A stretch of 64,000 nt of DNA, from the NCBI GenBank assembly GCA_964059195.1, contig CAXKWD010000001.1, forward strand, positions 154,244,532 through 154,308,531, read 5' to 3'. Source of the DNA: Ectobius pallidus (taxonomy: Eukaryota > Arthropoda > Insecta > Blattodea > Ectobiidae). A model generated the notes under the pieces. The model was given only the letters and a program-made list of their open reading frames with translations, was not told the DNA's origin and did no database searches. Below, piece after piece: positions 47,220 through 60,433 of the stretch (position 1 is its first letter; each line of letters starts with the position of its first letter). Position numbers and translations under genes: made by a program.

Positions 47220-47747
47220 CTTTGAAATTTTCGAAAAATGCGACCAGTATTCCGAGAAGGCTAACCCCTTTGAACATTTCCAAAAATGCGCCCAGAATTC
47301 CGAGAAGATTAACCCCTTTGAAAATTTCGAAAAATGCGCCCAGAATTCCGAGAAGGCTAACCCCTTTGAAAATTTCGAAAAATGCGCCCAGAATTCCGAG
47401 AAGGCTAACCCCTTTGAAAATTTCGAAATATGCGCCCAGAATCCCGAGAAGGCTAACCCCTATGAAAATTTCGATAAATGCCCCCAGAATTCCGAGAAGG
47501 CTAACCCCTTTGAAAATATCGAAAAATTCGCCCAGAATTCCGAGAAGGCTAACCCCTTCGAAAATTTCGAAAAATGCGCCCAGAATTCCGAGAAGGCTAA
47601 CCCCTTTGAAAATTTCGAAAAATGGGCCCAGAATTCCGAGAAGGCTAACCCCTTTGAAAATTTCGAAAAATGCGCCACGAATTCCGAGAAGGCTAACCCC
47701 TTTGAAGATTTCGAAAATGCGCCCAGAATTCCGAGAAGGCTAACCCT
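47220..47747 (+). repeat. Tandem 529-bp duplication, copy 2
   Basis: Second copy of 46690-47219, 528 bp downstream after the 1-bp difference, essentially identical. Confidence 0.82.
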
Positions 47748-49949
47748 CTTTGAAATTTTCGAAAAATGCGCCCAGAATTCCGAGAAGGCTAACCCCTATG
47801 AAAATTTCGAAAAATGCGCCCAGAATTCCGAGAAGGCTAACCCCTAAGAAAATTTCGAAAAATGCGCCCAGAATTCCGAGAAGGCTAACCCCTTTGAAAA
47901 TTTCGAAAAATGTGCCCAGAATTCCCAGAAGGCTAACCCCTTTGAAAATTTCGAAAAATGCGCTAGAATTCCGAGAAGGCTAACCCCTTTGAAAATTTCG
48001 AAAAATGCGCCCAGAATTCCGAGAAGGCTAACACCTTTGAAAATTTCGAAAAATGCGCCCAGAATTCCGAGAAGGCTAACCCCTAAGAAAATTTCGAAAA
48101 ATGCGCCCAGAATTCCGAGAAGGCTAACCCCTTTGAAAATTTAGAAAAATGTGCCCAGAATTCCCAGAAGGCTAACCCCTTTGAAAATTTCGAAAAATGC
48201 GTTAGAATTCCGAGAAGGCTAACCCCTTTGAAAATTTCGAAAAATGCGCCCAGAATTCCGAGAAGGCTAACACCTTTGAAAATTTCGAAAAATGCGCCCA
48301 GAATTCCGAGAAGGCTAACCCCTTTGAAAATTTCGAAAAATGCGCCCAGAATTCCGAGAAGGCTAACCCCTTTAAAAATTTCGAAAAATGCGCCCAGAAT
48401 TCCGAGAAGGCTAACCCCTTTTAAAATTTCGAAAAATGCGCCCAGAATTCCGAGAAGGCTAACCCCTTTGAAAATTTCGAAAAATGCGCCCAGAATTCCG
48501 AGAAGGCTAACCCCTTTGAAAATATCGAAAAATGCGCCCAGAATTCCGAGAAGGCTAACCCCTTTGAAAATATCGAAAAATGCGCCCAGAATTCCGAGAA
48601 TGTTAACCCCTTTGAAAATTTCGAAAAATGCGCCCAGAATTCCGAGAAGGCTAAAACTTTGAAAATTTCGAAAAATGAGCCCAGAATTCCGAGAAGGCTA
48701 ACCCCTTTGAAAATTTCGAAAAATGCGCCCAGAATTCCGAGAAGGCTAACCCCTTTGAAAATATCGAAAAATGCGCCCAGAATTCCGAGAAGGCTAACCC
48801 CTTTGAAAATATCGAAAAATGCGCCCAGAATTCCGAGAAGACTAACCCCTTTGAAAATTTCGTAAAATGCGCCCAGAATTCCGAGAAGGCTAACCCCTTT
48901 GAAAATTTCGAAAAATGCGCCCAGAATTCCGAGAAGGCTAACCCCTTTGAAAATTTCGAAAAATGCGCCCAGAATTCCGAGAAGGCTAACCCCTTTGAAA
49001 ATTTCGAAAAATGCGCCCAGAATTCCGAGAAGGATAACCCCTTTGAAAATTTCGAAAAATGCGCCCAGAATTCCGAGAAGGCTAACCCCTTTGAAAATAT
49101 CGAAAAATGCGCCCAGAATTCCGAGAAGGCTAACCCCTTTGAAAATATCGAAAAATGCGCCCAGAATTCCGAGAATGTTAACCCCTTTGAAAATTTCGAA
49201 AAATGCGCCCAGAATCCCGAGAAGGCTAACCCCTATGAAAATTTCGAAAAATGCCCCCAGAATTCCGAGAAGGCTAACCCCTTTGAAAATTTCGAAAAAT
49301 GCGCCCAGAATTCCGAGAAGGCTAACCCCTTTGAAAATATCGAAAAATGCGCCCAGAATTCCGAGAAGGCTAACCCCTTTGAAAATTTCGAAAAATGCGC
49401 CCAGAATCCCGAGAAGGCTAACCCCTATGAAAATTTCGAAAAATGCCCCCAGAATTCCGAGAAGGCTAACCCCTTTGAAAATTTCGAAAAATGCGCCCAG
49501 AATTCCGAGAAGGCTAACCCCTTTGAAAATTTCGAAAAATGCGCCCAGAATTCCGAGAAGGCTAACCCCTTTGAAAATTTCTAAAAATGCGCCCAGAATT
49601 CGGAGAAGGCTAACCCCTTTGAAAATATCGAAAAATGCGCCCAGAATTCCGAGAAGGCTAACCCCTTTGAAAATATCGAAAAATGCGCCCAGAATTCCGA
49701 GAATGTTAACCCCTTTGAAAATTTCGAAAAATGCGCCCAGAATCCCGAGAAGGCTAACCCCTTTGAAAATTTCGAAAAATGCGCCCAGAATTCCGAGAAG
49801 GCTAACCCCTTTGAAAATATCGAAAAATGCGCCCAGAATTCCGAGAAGGCTAACCCCTTTGAAAATATCGAAAAATGCGCCCAGAATTCCGAGAATGTTA
49901 ACCCCTTTGAAAATTTCGAAAAATGCGCCCAGAATTCCGAGAAGGCTAA

Positions 49950-50620
49950 AACTTTGAAAATTTCGGAAATGCGCCCAGAATTCCGAGAAGGCTAACCCCT
50001 TTGAAAATTTCAAAAAATGCGCCCAGAATTCCGAGAAGGCTAACCCCTTTGAAAATTTCGAAAAATGCGCCCAGAATCCCGAGAAGGCTAACCCCTATGA
50101 AAATTTCGAAAAATGCCCCCAGAATTCCGAGAAGGCTAACCCCTTTGAAAATTTCGAAAAATGCGCCCAGAATTCCGAGAAGGCTAACCCCTTTGAAAAT
50201 TTCGAAAAATGCGCCCAGAATTCCGAGAAGGCTAACCCCTTTGAAAATTTCGAAAAATGCGCCCAGAATTCCGAGAAGGCTAACCCCTTTGAAAATTTCG
50301 AAAAATGCGCCCAGAATTCCGAGAAGGCTAACCCCTTTGAAAATTTCGAAAAATGGGCCCAGAATTCCGAGAATGCTAACCCCTTTGAAAATTTCGAAAA
50401 ATGCGCCCAGAATTCCGAGAAGGCTAACCCCTTTGAAGATTTCGAAAATGCGCCCAGAATTCCGAGAAGGCTAACCCCTTTGAAATTTTCGAAAAATGCG
50501 CCCAGAATTCTGAGAAGGCTAACCCCTTTGAACATTTCCAAAAATGCGCCCAGAAATCCGAGAAGGCTAACCCCTTTGAAATTTTCGAAAATGCGCCCAG
50601 AATTCCGAGAAGGCTAACCC
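49950..50620 (+). repeat. Duplication at 12.26 kb, copy 1
   Basis: Matches about 62208-62830 (offset 12258, 12210 after one missing monomer). Marks: TTTCGGAAATGCGCCC, CAAAAAATGCGCCC, AATTCTGAGAAGG and GAAATTTTCGAAAATGCG. Confidence 0.75.
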
Positions 50621-50909
50621 CTTTGAAAATTTCGAAAAATGCGCCCAGAATTCCGAGAAGGCTAACCCCTTCGAAAATATCGAAAAATGCGCCGAGAATT
50701 CCGAGAAGGCTAACCCCTTTGAAAATTTCGAAAAATGCGCCCAGAATTCCGAGAAGGCTAACCCCTTTGAAAATTTCGAAAAATGCGCCCAGAATTCCGA
50801 GAAGGCTAACCCCTTTGAAAATATCGAAAAATGCGCCGAGAATTCCGAGAAGGCTAACCCCTTTGAAAATTTCGAAAAATGCGCCCAGAATTCCGAGAAG
50901 GCTAAAACT

Positions 50910-51785
50910 TTGAAAATTTCGAAAAATGCGCCCAGAATTCCGAAAAGGCTAACCCCTTTGAAAATTTCGAAAAATGCGCCCAGAATTCCGAGAAGGCTAA
51001 CCCCTTTGAAAATTTCGAAAAATGCGCCCAGAATCCCGAGAAGGCTAACCCCTATGAAAATTTCGAAAAATGCCCCCAGAATTCCGAGAAGGCTAACCCC
51101 TTTGAAAATTTCGAAAAATGCGCCGAGAATTCCGAGAAGGCTAACCCCTTTGAAAATTTCGAAAAATGCGCCCAGAATTCCGAGAAGGCTAAAACTTTGA
51201 AAATTTCGAAAAATGCGACCAGAAATCCGAGAAGGCTAACCCCATTGAAATTTTCGAAAAATGCGACCAGAATTCCGAGAAGGCTAACCCCTTTGAACAT
51301 TTCCAAAAATGCGCCCAGAATTCCGAGAAGACTAACCCCTTTGAAAATTTCGAAAAATGCGCCCAGAATTCCGAGAAGGCTAACCCCTTTGAAAATTTCG
51401 AAAAATGCGCCCAGAATTCCGAGAAGGCTAACCCCTTTGAAAATTTCGAAAAATGCGCCCAGAATCCCGAGAAGGCTAACCCCTATGAAAATTTCGATAA
51501 ATGCCCCCAGAATTCCGAGAAGGCTAACCCCTTTGAAAATTTCGAAAAATGCGCCCAGAATTCCGAGAAGGCTAACCCCTTTGAAAATATCGAAAAATTC
51601 GCCCAGAATTCCGAGAAGGCTAACCCCTTTGAAAATTTCGAAAAATGCTCCCAGAATTCCGAGAAGGCTAACACCTTTGAAAATTAACAAAAATGCGCCC
51701 AGAATTCCGAGAAGGCTAACCCCTTTGAAAATTTCGAAAAATGCGCCAAGAATCCCGAGAATCTAACCCCTTTGAAAATTTCAAA
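50910..51785 (+). repeat. Tandem 1053-bp duplication, copy 1
   Basis: Repeated at 51963-52838 with constant offset 1053 (22 monomers less three single-base losses). Marks: TTCCGAAAAGGCTAACC, GCGCCGAGAATTCC, CCCCATTGAAATTTTCG, GAAAATTAACAAAAATGCG. Confidence 0.82.
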
Positions 51786-51962
51786 AAATGCGCCCAGAAT
51801 TCCGAGAAGGCTAACCCCTTTGAAAATTTCGAAAAATGCGCCCAGAATTCCGAGAAGGCTAACCCCTTTGAAAATATCGAAAAATGCGCCGAGAATTCCG
51901 AGAAGGCTAACCCCTTTGAAAATTTCGAAAAATGCGCCCAGAATTCCGAGAAGGCTAAAACT

Positions 51963-52838
51963 TTGAAAATTTCGAAAAATGCGCCCAGAATTCCGAAAAG
52001 GCTAACCCCTTTGAAAATTTCGAAAAATGCGCCCAGAATTCCGAGAAGGCTAACCCCTTTGAAAATTTCGAAAAATGCGCCCAGAATCCCGAGAAGGCTA
52101 ACCCCTATGAAAATTTCGAAAAATGCCCCCAGAATTCCGAGAAGGCTAACCCCTTTGAAAATTTCGAAAAATGCGCCGAGAATTCCGAGAAGGCTAACCC
52201 CTTTGAAAATTTCGAAAAATGCGCCCAGAATTCCGAGAAGGCTAAAACTTTGAAAATTTCGAAAAATGCGACCAGAAATCCGAGAAGGCTAACCCCATTG
52301 AAATTTTCGAAAAATGCGACCAGAATTCCGAGAAGGCTAACCCCTTTGAACATTTCCAAAAATGCGCCCAGAATTCCGAGAAGACTAACCCCTTTGAAAA
52401 TTTCGAAAAATGCGCCCAGAATTCCGAGAAGGCTAACCCCTTTGAAAATTTCGAAAAATGCGCCCAGAATTCCGAGAAGGCTAACCCCTTTGAAAATTTC
52501 GAAAAATGCGCCCAGAATCCCGAGAAGGCTAACCCCTATGAAAATTTCGATAAATGCCCCCAGAATTCCGAGAAGGCTAACCCCTTTGAAAATTTCGAAA
52601 AATGCGCCCAGAATTCCGAGAAGGCTAACCCCTTTGAAAATATCGAAAAATTCGCCCAGAATTCCGAGAAGGCTAACCCCTTTGAAAATTTCGAAAAATG
52701 CTCCCAGAATTCCGAGAAGGCTAACACCTTTGAAAATTAACAAAAATGCGCCCAGAATTCCGAGAAGGCTAACCCCTTTGAAAATTTCGAAAAATGCGCC
52801 AAGAATCCCGAGAATCTAACCCCTTTGAAAATTTCAAA
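51963..52838 (+). repeat. Tandem 1053-bp duplication, copy 2
   Basis: Second copy of 50910-51785. After it the sequence enters the GCGCTAGAATTCC series instead of GCGCCCAGAATTCC, which places the recombination junction just after 52838. Confidence 0.82.
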
Positions 52839-54782
52839 AAATGCGCTAGAATTCCGAGAAGGATAACCCCTTTGAAAATTTCGAAAAATGCGCCCAGAAT
52901 TCCGAGAAGGCTAACACCTTTGAAAATTTCGAAAAATGCGCCCAGAATTCCGAGAAGGCTAACCCCTTTGAAAATTTCAAAAAAGGCGCCCAGAATTCCG
53001 AGAAGGCTAACCCCTTTGAAAATTTCGAAAAATGCGCCCAGAATTCCGAGAAGGCTAACCCTTTTGAAGATTTCGAAAATGCGCCCAGAATTCCGAGAAG
53101 GCTAACCCCTTTGAAAATTTCGAAATATGCGCCCAGAATTCCGAGAAAGCTAACCCTCTTTGACATTTTCGAAAAATGCGCCCAGAATTCCGAGAAGGCT
53201 AACCCCTTTGAACATTTCCAAAAATGCGCCCAGAATTCCGAGAAGACTAACCCCTTTGAAAATTTCGTAAAATGCGCCCAGAATTCCGAGAAGGCTAACC
53301 CCTTTGAAAATTTCGAAAAATGCGCCCAGAATTCCGAGAAGGCTAACCCCTTTGAAAATTTCGAAAAATGCGCCCAGAATTCCGAAAAGGCTAACCCCTT
53401 TGAAAATTTCGAAAAATGCGCCCAGAATTCCGAGAAGGCTAACCCCTTTGAAAATTTCGAAAAATGCGCCCAGAATTCCGAGAAGGCTAACCCCTTTGAA
53501 AATATCGAAAAATGCGCCCAGAATTCCGAGAAGGCTAACCCCTTTGAAAATATCGAAAAATGCGCCCAGAATTCCGAGAAGGTTAACCCCTTTGAAAATT
53601 TCGAAAAATGCGCCCAGAATTCCGAGAAGGCTAAAACTTTGAAAATTTCGAAAAATGCGCCCAGAATTCCGAGAAGGCTAACCCCTTTGAAAATTTCGAA
53701 AAATGCGCCCAGAATTCCGAGAAGGCTAACCCCTTTGAAAATTTCGAAAAATGCGCCCAGAATCCCGAGAAGGCTAACCCCTATGAAAATTTCGAAAAAT
53801 GCCCCCAGAATTCCGAGAAGGCTAACCCCTTTGAAAATTTCGAAAAATGCGCCCAGAATTCCGAGAAGGCTAACCCCTTTGAAAATTTCGAAAAATGCGC
53901 CCAGAATTCAGAGAAGGCTAACCCCTTTGAAAATTTCGAAAATGCGCCCAGAATTCCGAGAAGGCTAACCCCTTTGAAAATTTCGAAAAATGCGCCCAGA
54001 ATTCCGAGAAGGCTAACCCCTTTGAAGATTTCGAAAATGCGCCCAGAATTCCGAGAAGGCTAACCCCTTTGAAAATTTCGAAAAATGCGACCAGAAATCC
54101 GAGAAGGCTAACCCCTTTGAAATTTTCGAAAAATGCGACCAGAATTCCGAGAAGGCTAACCCCTTTGAACATTTCCAAAAATGCGCCCAGAATTCCGAGA
54201 AGACTAACCCCTTTGAAAATTTCGAAAAATGCGCCCAGAATTTCGAGAAGGCTAACCCCTTTGAAAATTTCGAAAAATGCGCCCAGAATTCCGAGAAGGC
54301 TAACCCCTTTGAAAATATCGAAAAATGCGCCCAGAATTCCGAGAAGGCTAACCCCTTTGAAAATTTCGAAAAATGCGCCCAGAATTCCGAGAAGGCTAAC
54401 CCCTTTGAAAATTTCGAAAAATGGGCCCAGAATTCCGAGAAGGCTAACCCCTTTGAAAATTTCGAAAAATGCGCCACGAATTCCGAGAAGGCTAACCCCT
54501 TTGAAGATTTCGAAAATGCGCCCAGAATTCCGAGAAGGCTAACCCTCTTTGAAATTTTCGAAAAATTCGCCCAGAATTCCGAGAAGGCTAACCCCTATGA
54601 AAATTTCGAAAAATGCGCCCAGAATTCCGAGAAGGCTAACCCCTAAGAAAATTTCGAAAAATGCGCCCAGAATTCCGAGAAGGCTAACCCCTTTGAAAAT
54701 TTCGAAAAATGTGCCCAGAATTCCGAGAAGGCTAACCCCTTTGAAAATTTCGAAAAATGCGCTAGAATTCCGAGAAGGCTAA
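52250..54782 (+). repeat. 2.5-kb duplication, copy 1
   Basis: Matches 57901-60433 at constant offset 5651. Shared marks run from the CCCCATTGAAATTTTCG monomer through GAATCCCGAGAATCTAACC and CAAAAAAGGCGCCC to GCGCTAGAATTCC. The inner part (about 33443-33754) also has an older relative 19351 bp upstream. Confidence 0.82.
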
Positions 54783-54880
54783 CCCCTTTGAAAATTTCGA
54801 AAAATGCGCCCAGAATTCCGAGAAGGCTAACACCTTTGAAAATTTCGAAAAATGCGCCCAGAATTCCGAGAAGGCTAACC
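53111..54880 (+). repeat. Long-range duplication at 16.0 kb, copy 2
   Basis: Second copy of 37111-38880. The few differences include AACCGCTTTG at 37827 (CCCC here) and AAAATTCGCCC at about 54566. Part of a larger segment repeated at 57901-60433. Confidence 0.8.
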
Positions 54881-57800
54881 CCTTTAAAAATTTCGAAAAA
54901 TGCGCCCAGAATTCCGAGAAGGCTAACCCCTTTGAAAATTTCGAAAAATGCGCCCAGAATTCCGAGAAGGCTAACCCCTTTGAAAATTTCGAAAAATGCG
55001 CCCAGAATTCCGAAAAGGCTAACCCCTTTGAAAATTTCGAAAAATGCGCCCAGAATTCCGAGAAGGCTAACGCCTTTGAAAATTTCGAAAAATGCGCCCA
55101 GAATTCCGAGAAGGCTAACCCCTTTGAAAATATCGAAAAATGCGCCCAGAATTCCGAGAAGGCTAACCCCTTTGAAAATATCGAAAAATGCGCCCAGAAT
55201 TCCGAGAAGGTTAACCCCTTTGAAAATTTCGAAAAATGCGCCCAGAATTCCGAGAAGGCTAAAACTTTGAAAATTTCGAAAAATGCGCCCAGAATTCCGA
55301 GAAGGCTAACCCCTTTGAAAATTTCGAAAAATGCGCCCAGAATTCCGAGAAGGCTAACCCCTTTGAAAATTTCGAAAAATGCGCCCAGAATCCCGAGAAG
55401 GCTAACCCCTATGAAAATTTCGAAAAATGCCCCCAGAATTCCGAGAAGGCTAACCCCTTTGAAAATTTCGAAAAATGCGCCCAGAATTCCGAGAAGGCTA
55501 ACCCCTTTGAAAATTTCGAAAAATGCGCCCAGAATTCAGAGAAGGCTAACCCCTTTGAAAATTTCGAAAATGCGCCCAGAATTCCGAGAAGGCTAACCCC
55601 TTTGAAAATTTCGAAAAATGCGCCCAGAATTCCGAGAAGGCTAACCCCTTTGAAGATTTCGAAAATGCGCCCAGAATTCCGAGAAGGCTAACCCCTTTGA
55701 AAATTTCGAAAAATGCGACCAGAAATCCGAGAAGGCTAACCCCTTTGAAATTTTCGAAAAATGCGACCAGAATTCCGAGAAGGCTAACCCCTTTGAACAT
55801 TTCCAAAAATGCGCCCAGAATTCCGAGAAGACTAACCCCCTTGAAAATTTCGAAAAATGCGCCCAGAATTTCGAGAAGGCTAACCCCTTTGAAAATTTCG
55901 AAAAATGCGCCCAGAATTCCGAGAAGGCTAACCCCTTTGAAAATATCGAAAAATGCGCCCAGAATTCCGAGAAGGCTAACCCCTTTGAAAATTTCGAAAA
56001 ATGCGCCCAGAATTCCGAGAAGGCTAACCCCTTTGAAAATTTTGAAAAATGGGCCCAGAATTCCGAGAAGGCTAACCCCTTTGAAAATTTCGAAAAATGC
56101 GCCACGAATTCCGAGAAGGCTAACCCCTTTGAAGATTTCGAAAATGCGCCCAGAATTCCGAGAAGGCTAACCCTCTTTGAAATTTTCGAAAAATGCGCCC
56201 AGAATTCCGAGAAGGCTAACCCCTATGAAAATTTCGAAAAATGCGCCCAGAATTCCGAGAAGGCTAACCCCTAAGAAAATTTCGAAAAATGCGCCCAGAA
56301 TTCCGAGAAGGCTAACCCCTTTGAAAATTTCGAAAAATGTGCCCAGAATTCCGAGAAGGCTAACCCCTTTGAAAATTTCGAAAAATGCGCTAGAATTCCG
56401 AGAATGCTAACCCCTTTGAAAATTTCGAAAAATGCGCCCAGAATTCCGAGAAGGCTAACACCTTTGAAAATTTCGAAAAATGCGCCCAGAATTCCGAGAA
56501 GGCTAACCCCTTTGAAAATTTCGAAAAATGCGCCCAGAATTCCGAGAAGGCTAACCCCTTTGAACATTTCCAAAAATGCGCCCAGAATTCCGAGAAGACT
56601 AACCCCATTGAAAATTTCGTAAAATGCGCCCAGAATTCCGAGAAGGCTAACCCCTTTGAAAATTTCGAAAAATGCGCCCAGAATTCCGAGAAGGCTAACC
56701 CCTTTGAAAATTTCGAAAAATGCGCCCAGAATTCCGAGAAGGCTAACCCCTTTGAAAATTTCGAAAAATGCGCCCAGAATTCCGAGAAGGCTAACCCCTT
56801 TGAAAATTTCGAAAAATGCGCCCAGAATTCCGAGAAGGCTAACCCCTTTGAAAATATCGAAAAATGCGCCCAGAATTCCGAGAAGACTAACCCCTTTGAA
56901 AATTTCGTAAAATGCGCCCAGAATTCCGAGAAGGCTAACCCCTTTGAAAATTTCGAAAAATGCGCCCAGAATTCCGAGAAGGCTAACCCCTTTGAAAATT
57001 TCGAAAAATGCGCCCAGAATTCCGAGAAGGCTAACCCCTTTGAAAATTTCGAAAAATGCGCCCAGAATTCCGAGAAGGATAACCCCTTTGAAAATTTCGA
57101 AAAATGGGCCCAGAATTCCGATAAGGCTAACCCCTTTGAAAATATCGAAAAATGCGCCCAGAATTCCGAGAAGGCTAACCCCTTTGAAAATATCGAAAAA
57201 TGCGCCCAGAATTCCGAGAATGTTAACCCCTTTGAAAATTTCGAAAAATGCGCCCAGAATTCCGAGAAGGCTAAAACTTTGAAAATTTCGAAAAATGCGC
57301 CCAGAATTCCGAGAAGGCTAACCCCTTTGAAAATTTCGAAAAATGCGCCCAGAATTCCGAGAAGGCTAACCCCTTTGAAAATTTCGAAAAATGCGCCCAG
57401 AATTCCGAGAAGGCTAACCCCTTTGAAAATATCGAAAAATGCGCCCAGAATTCCGAGAAGGCTAACCCCTTTGAAAATATCGAAAAATGCGCCGAGAATT
57501 CCGAGAAGGCTAACCCCTTTGAAAATTTCGAAAAATGCGCCCAGAATTCCGAGAAGGCTAAAACTTTGAAAATTTCGAAAAATGCGCCCAGAATTCCGAA
57601 AAGGCTAACCCCTTTGAAAATTTCGAAAAATGCGCCCAGAATTCCGAGAAGGCTAACCCCTTTGAAAATTTCGAAAAATGCGCCCAGAATCCCGAGAAGG
57701 CTAACCCCTATGAAATTTTCGAAAAATGCCCCCAGAATTCCGAGAAGGCTAACCCCTTTGAAAATTTCGAAAAATGCGCCCAGAATTCCGAGAAGGCTAA

Positions 57801-57900
57801 CCCCTTTGAAAATTTCGAAAAATGCGCCGAGAATTCCGAGAAGGCTAACCCCTTTGAAAATTTCGAAAAATGCGCCCAGAATTCCGAGAAGGCTAAAACT

Positions 57901-60433
57901 TTGAAAATTTCGAAAAATGCGACCAGAAATCCGAGAAGGCTAACCCCATTGAAATTTTCGAAAAATGCGACCAGAATTCCGAGAAGGCTAACCCCTTTGA
58001 ACATTTCCAAAAATGCGCCCAGAATTCCGAGAAGACTAACCCCTTTGAAAATTTCGAAAAATGCGCCCAGAATTCCGAGAAGGCTAACCCCTTTGAAAAT
58101 TTCGAAAAATGCGCCCAGAATTCCGAGAAGGCTAACCCCTTTGAAAATTTCGAAAAATGCGCCCAGAATCCCGAGAAGGCTAACCCCTATGAAAATTTCG
58201 ATAAATGCCCCCAGAATTCCGAGAAGGCTAACCCCTTTGAAAATTTCGAAAAATGCACCCAGAATTCCGAGAAGGCTAACCCCTTTGAAAATATCGAAAA
58301 ATTCGCCCAGAATTCCGAGAAGGCTAACCCCTTTGAAAATTTCGAAAAATGCTCCCAGAATTCCGAGAAGGCTAACACCTTTGAAAATTAAGAAAAATGC
58401 GCCCAGAATTCCGAGAAGGCTAACCCCTTTGAAAATTTCGAAAAATGCGCCAAGAATCCCGAGAATCTAACCCCTTTGAAAATTTCAAAAAATGCGCTAG
58501 AATTCCGAGAAGGATAACCCCTTTGAAAATTTCGAAAAATGCGCCCAGAATTCCGAGAAGGCTAACACCTTTGAAAATTTCGAAAAATGCGCCCAGAATT
58601 CCGAGAAGGCTAACCCCTTTGAAAATTTCAAAAAAGGCGCCCAGAATTCCGAGAAGGCTAACCCCTTTGAAAATTTCGAAAAATGCGCCCAGAATTCCGA
58701 GAAGGCTAACCCTTTTGAAGATTTCGAAAATGCGCCCAGAATTCCGAGAAGGCTAACCCCTTTGAAAATTTCGAAATATGCGCCCAGAATTCCGAGAAAG
58801 CTAACCCTCTTTGACATTTTCGAAAAATGCGCCCAGAATTCCGAGAAGGCTAACCCCTTTGAACATTTCCAAAAATGCGCCCAGAATTCCGAGAAGACTA
58901 ACCCCTTTGAAAATTTCGTAAAATGCGCCCAGAATTCCGAGAAGGCTAACCCCTTTGAAAATTTCGAAAAATGCGCCCAGAATTCCGAGAAGGCTAACCC
59001 CTTTGAAAATTTCGAAAAATGCGCCCAGAATTCCGAAAAGGCTAACCCCTTTGAAAATTTCGAAAAATGCGCCCAGAATTCCGAGAAGGCTAACCCCTTT
59101 GAAAATTTCGAAAAATGCGCCCAGAATTCCGAGAAGGCTAACCCCTTTGAAAATATCGAAAAATGCGCCCAGAATTCCGAGAAGGCTAACCCCTTTGAAA
59201 ATATCGAAAAATGCGCCCAGAATTCCGAGAAGGTTAACCCCTTTGAAAATTTCGAAAAATGCGCCCAGAATTCCGAGAAGTCTAAAACTTTGAAAATTTC
59301 GAAAAATGCGCCCAGAATTCCGAGAAGGCTAACCCCTTTGAAAATTTCGAAAAATGCGCCCAGAATTCCGAGAAGGCTAACCCCTTTGAAAATTTCGAAA
59401 AATGCGCCCAGAATCCCGAGAAGGCTAACCCCTATGAAAATTTCGAAAAATGCCCCCAGAATTCCGAGAAGGCTAACCCCTTTGAAAATTTCGAAAAATG
59501 CGCCCAGAATTCCGAGAAGGCTAACCCCTTTGAAAATTTCGAAAAATGCGCCCAGAATTCAGAGAAGGCTAACCCCTTTGAAAATTTCGAAAATGCGCCC
59601 AGAATTCCGAGAAGGCTAACCCCTTTGAAAATTTCGAAAAATGCGCCCAGAATTCCGAGAAGGCTAACCCCTTTGAAGATTTCGAAAATGCGCCCAGAAT
59701 TCCGAGAAGGCTAACCCCTTTGAAAATTTCGAAAAATGCGACCAGAAATCCGAGAAGGCTAACCCCTTTGAAATTTTCGAAAAATGCGACCAGAATTCCG
59801 AGAAGGCTAACCCCTTTGAACATTTCCAAAAATGCGCCCAGAATTCCGAGAAGACTAACCCCTTTGAAAATTTCGAAAAATGCGCCCAGAATTTCGAGAA
59901 GGCTAACCCCTTTGAAAATTTCGAAAAATGCGCCCAGAATTCCGAGAAGGCTAACCCCTTTGAAAATATCGAAAAATGCGCCCAGAATTCCGAGAAGGCT
60001 AACCCCTTTGAAAATTTCGAAAAATGCGCCCAGAATTCCGAGAAGGCTAACCCCTTTGAAAATTTCGAAAAATGGGCCCAGAATTCAAAGAAGGCTAACC
60101 CCTTTGAAAATTTCGAAAAATGCGCCACGAATTTCGAGAAGGCTAACCCCTTTGAAGATTTCGAAAATGCGCCCAGAATTCCGAGAAGGCTAACCCTCTT
60201 TGAAATTTTCGAAAAATGCGCCCAGAATTCCGAGAAGGCTAACCCCTATGAAAATTTCGAAAAATGCGCCCAGAATTCCGAGAAGGCTAACCCCTAAGAA
60301 AATTTCGAAAAATGCGCCCAGAATTCCGAGAAGGCTAACCCCTTTGAAAATTTCGAAAAATGTGCCCAGAATTCCGAGAAGGCTAACCCCTTTGAAAATT
60401 TCGAAAAATGCGCTAGAATTCCGAGAAGGCTAA
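57901..60433 (+). repeat. 2.5-kb duplication, copy 2
   Basis: Second copy of 52250-54782. Differences include GAAAATTAAGAAAAATG (copy 1 has TTAACAAAAATG), GAAGTCTAAAAC at 59278 and AATTCAAAGAAGG near 60083. Confidence 0.82.

Noticed and set aside
48421..50013. 530-residue open frame on minus (similar: 61006-62271, 31246-32496, 46645-47847, 6997-8115)
   Set aside because: Pure 16-residue periodic translation of the 48-bp satellite. Overlapping frames on the other strand are equally open, starts are non-ATG or arbitrary, and indels shift between open frames.
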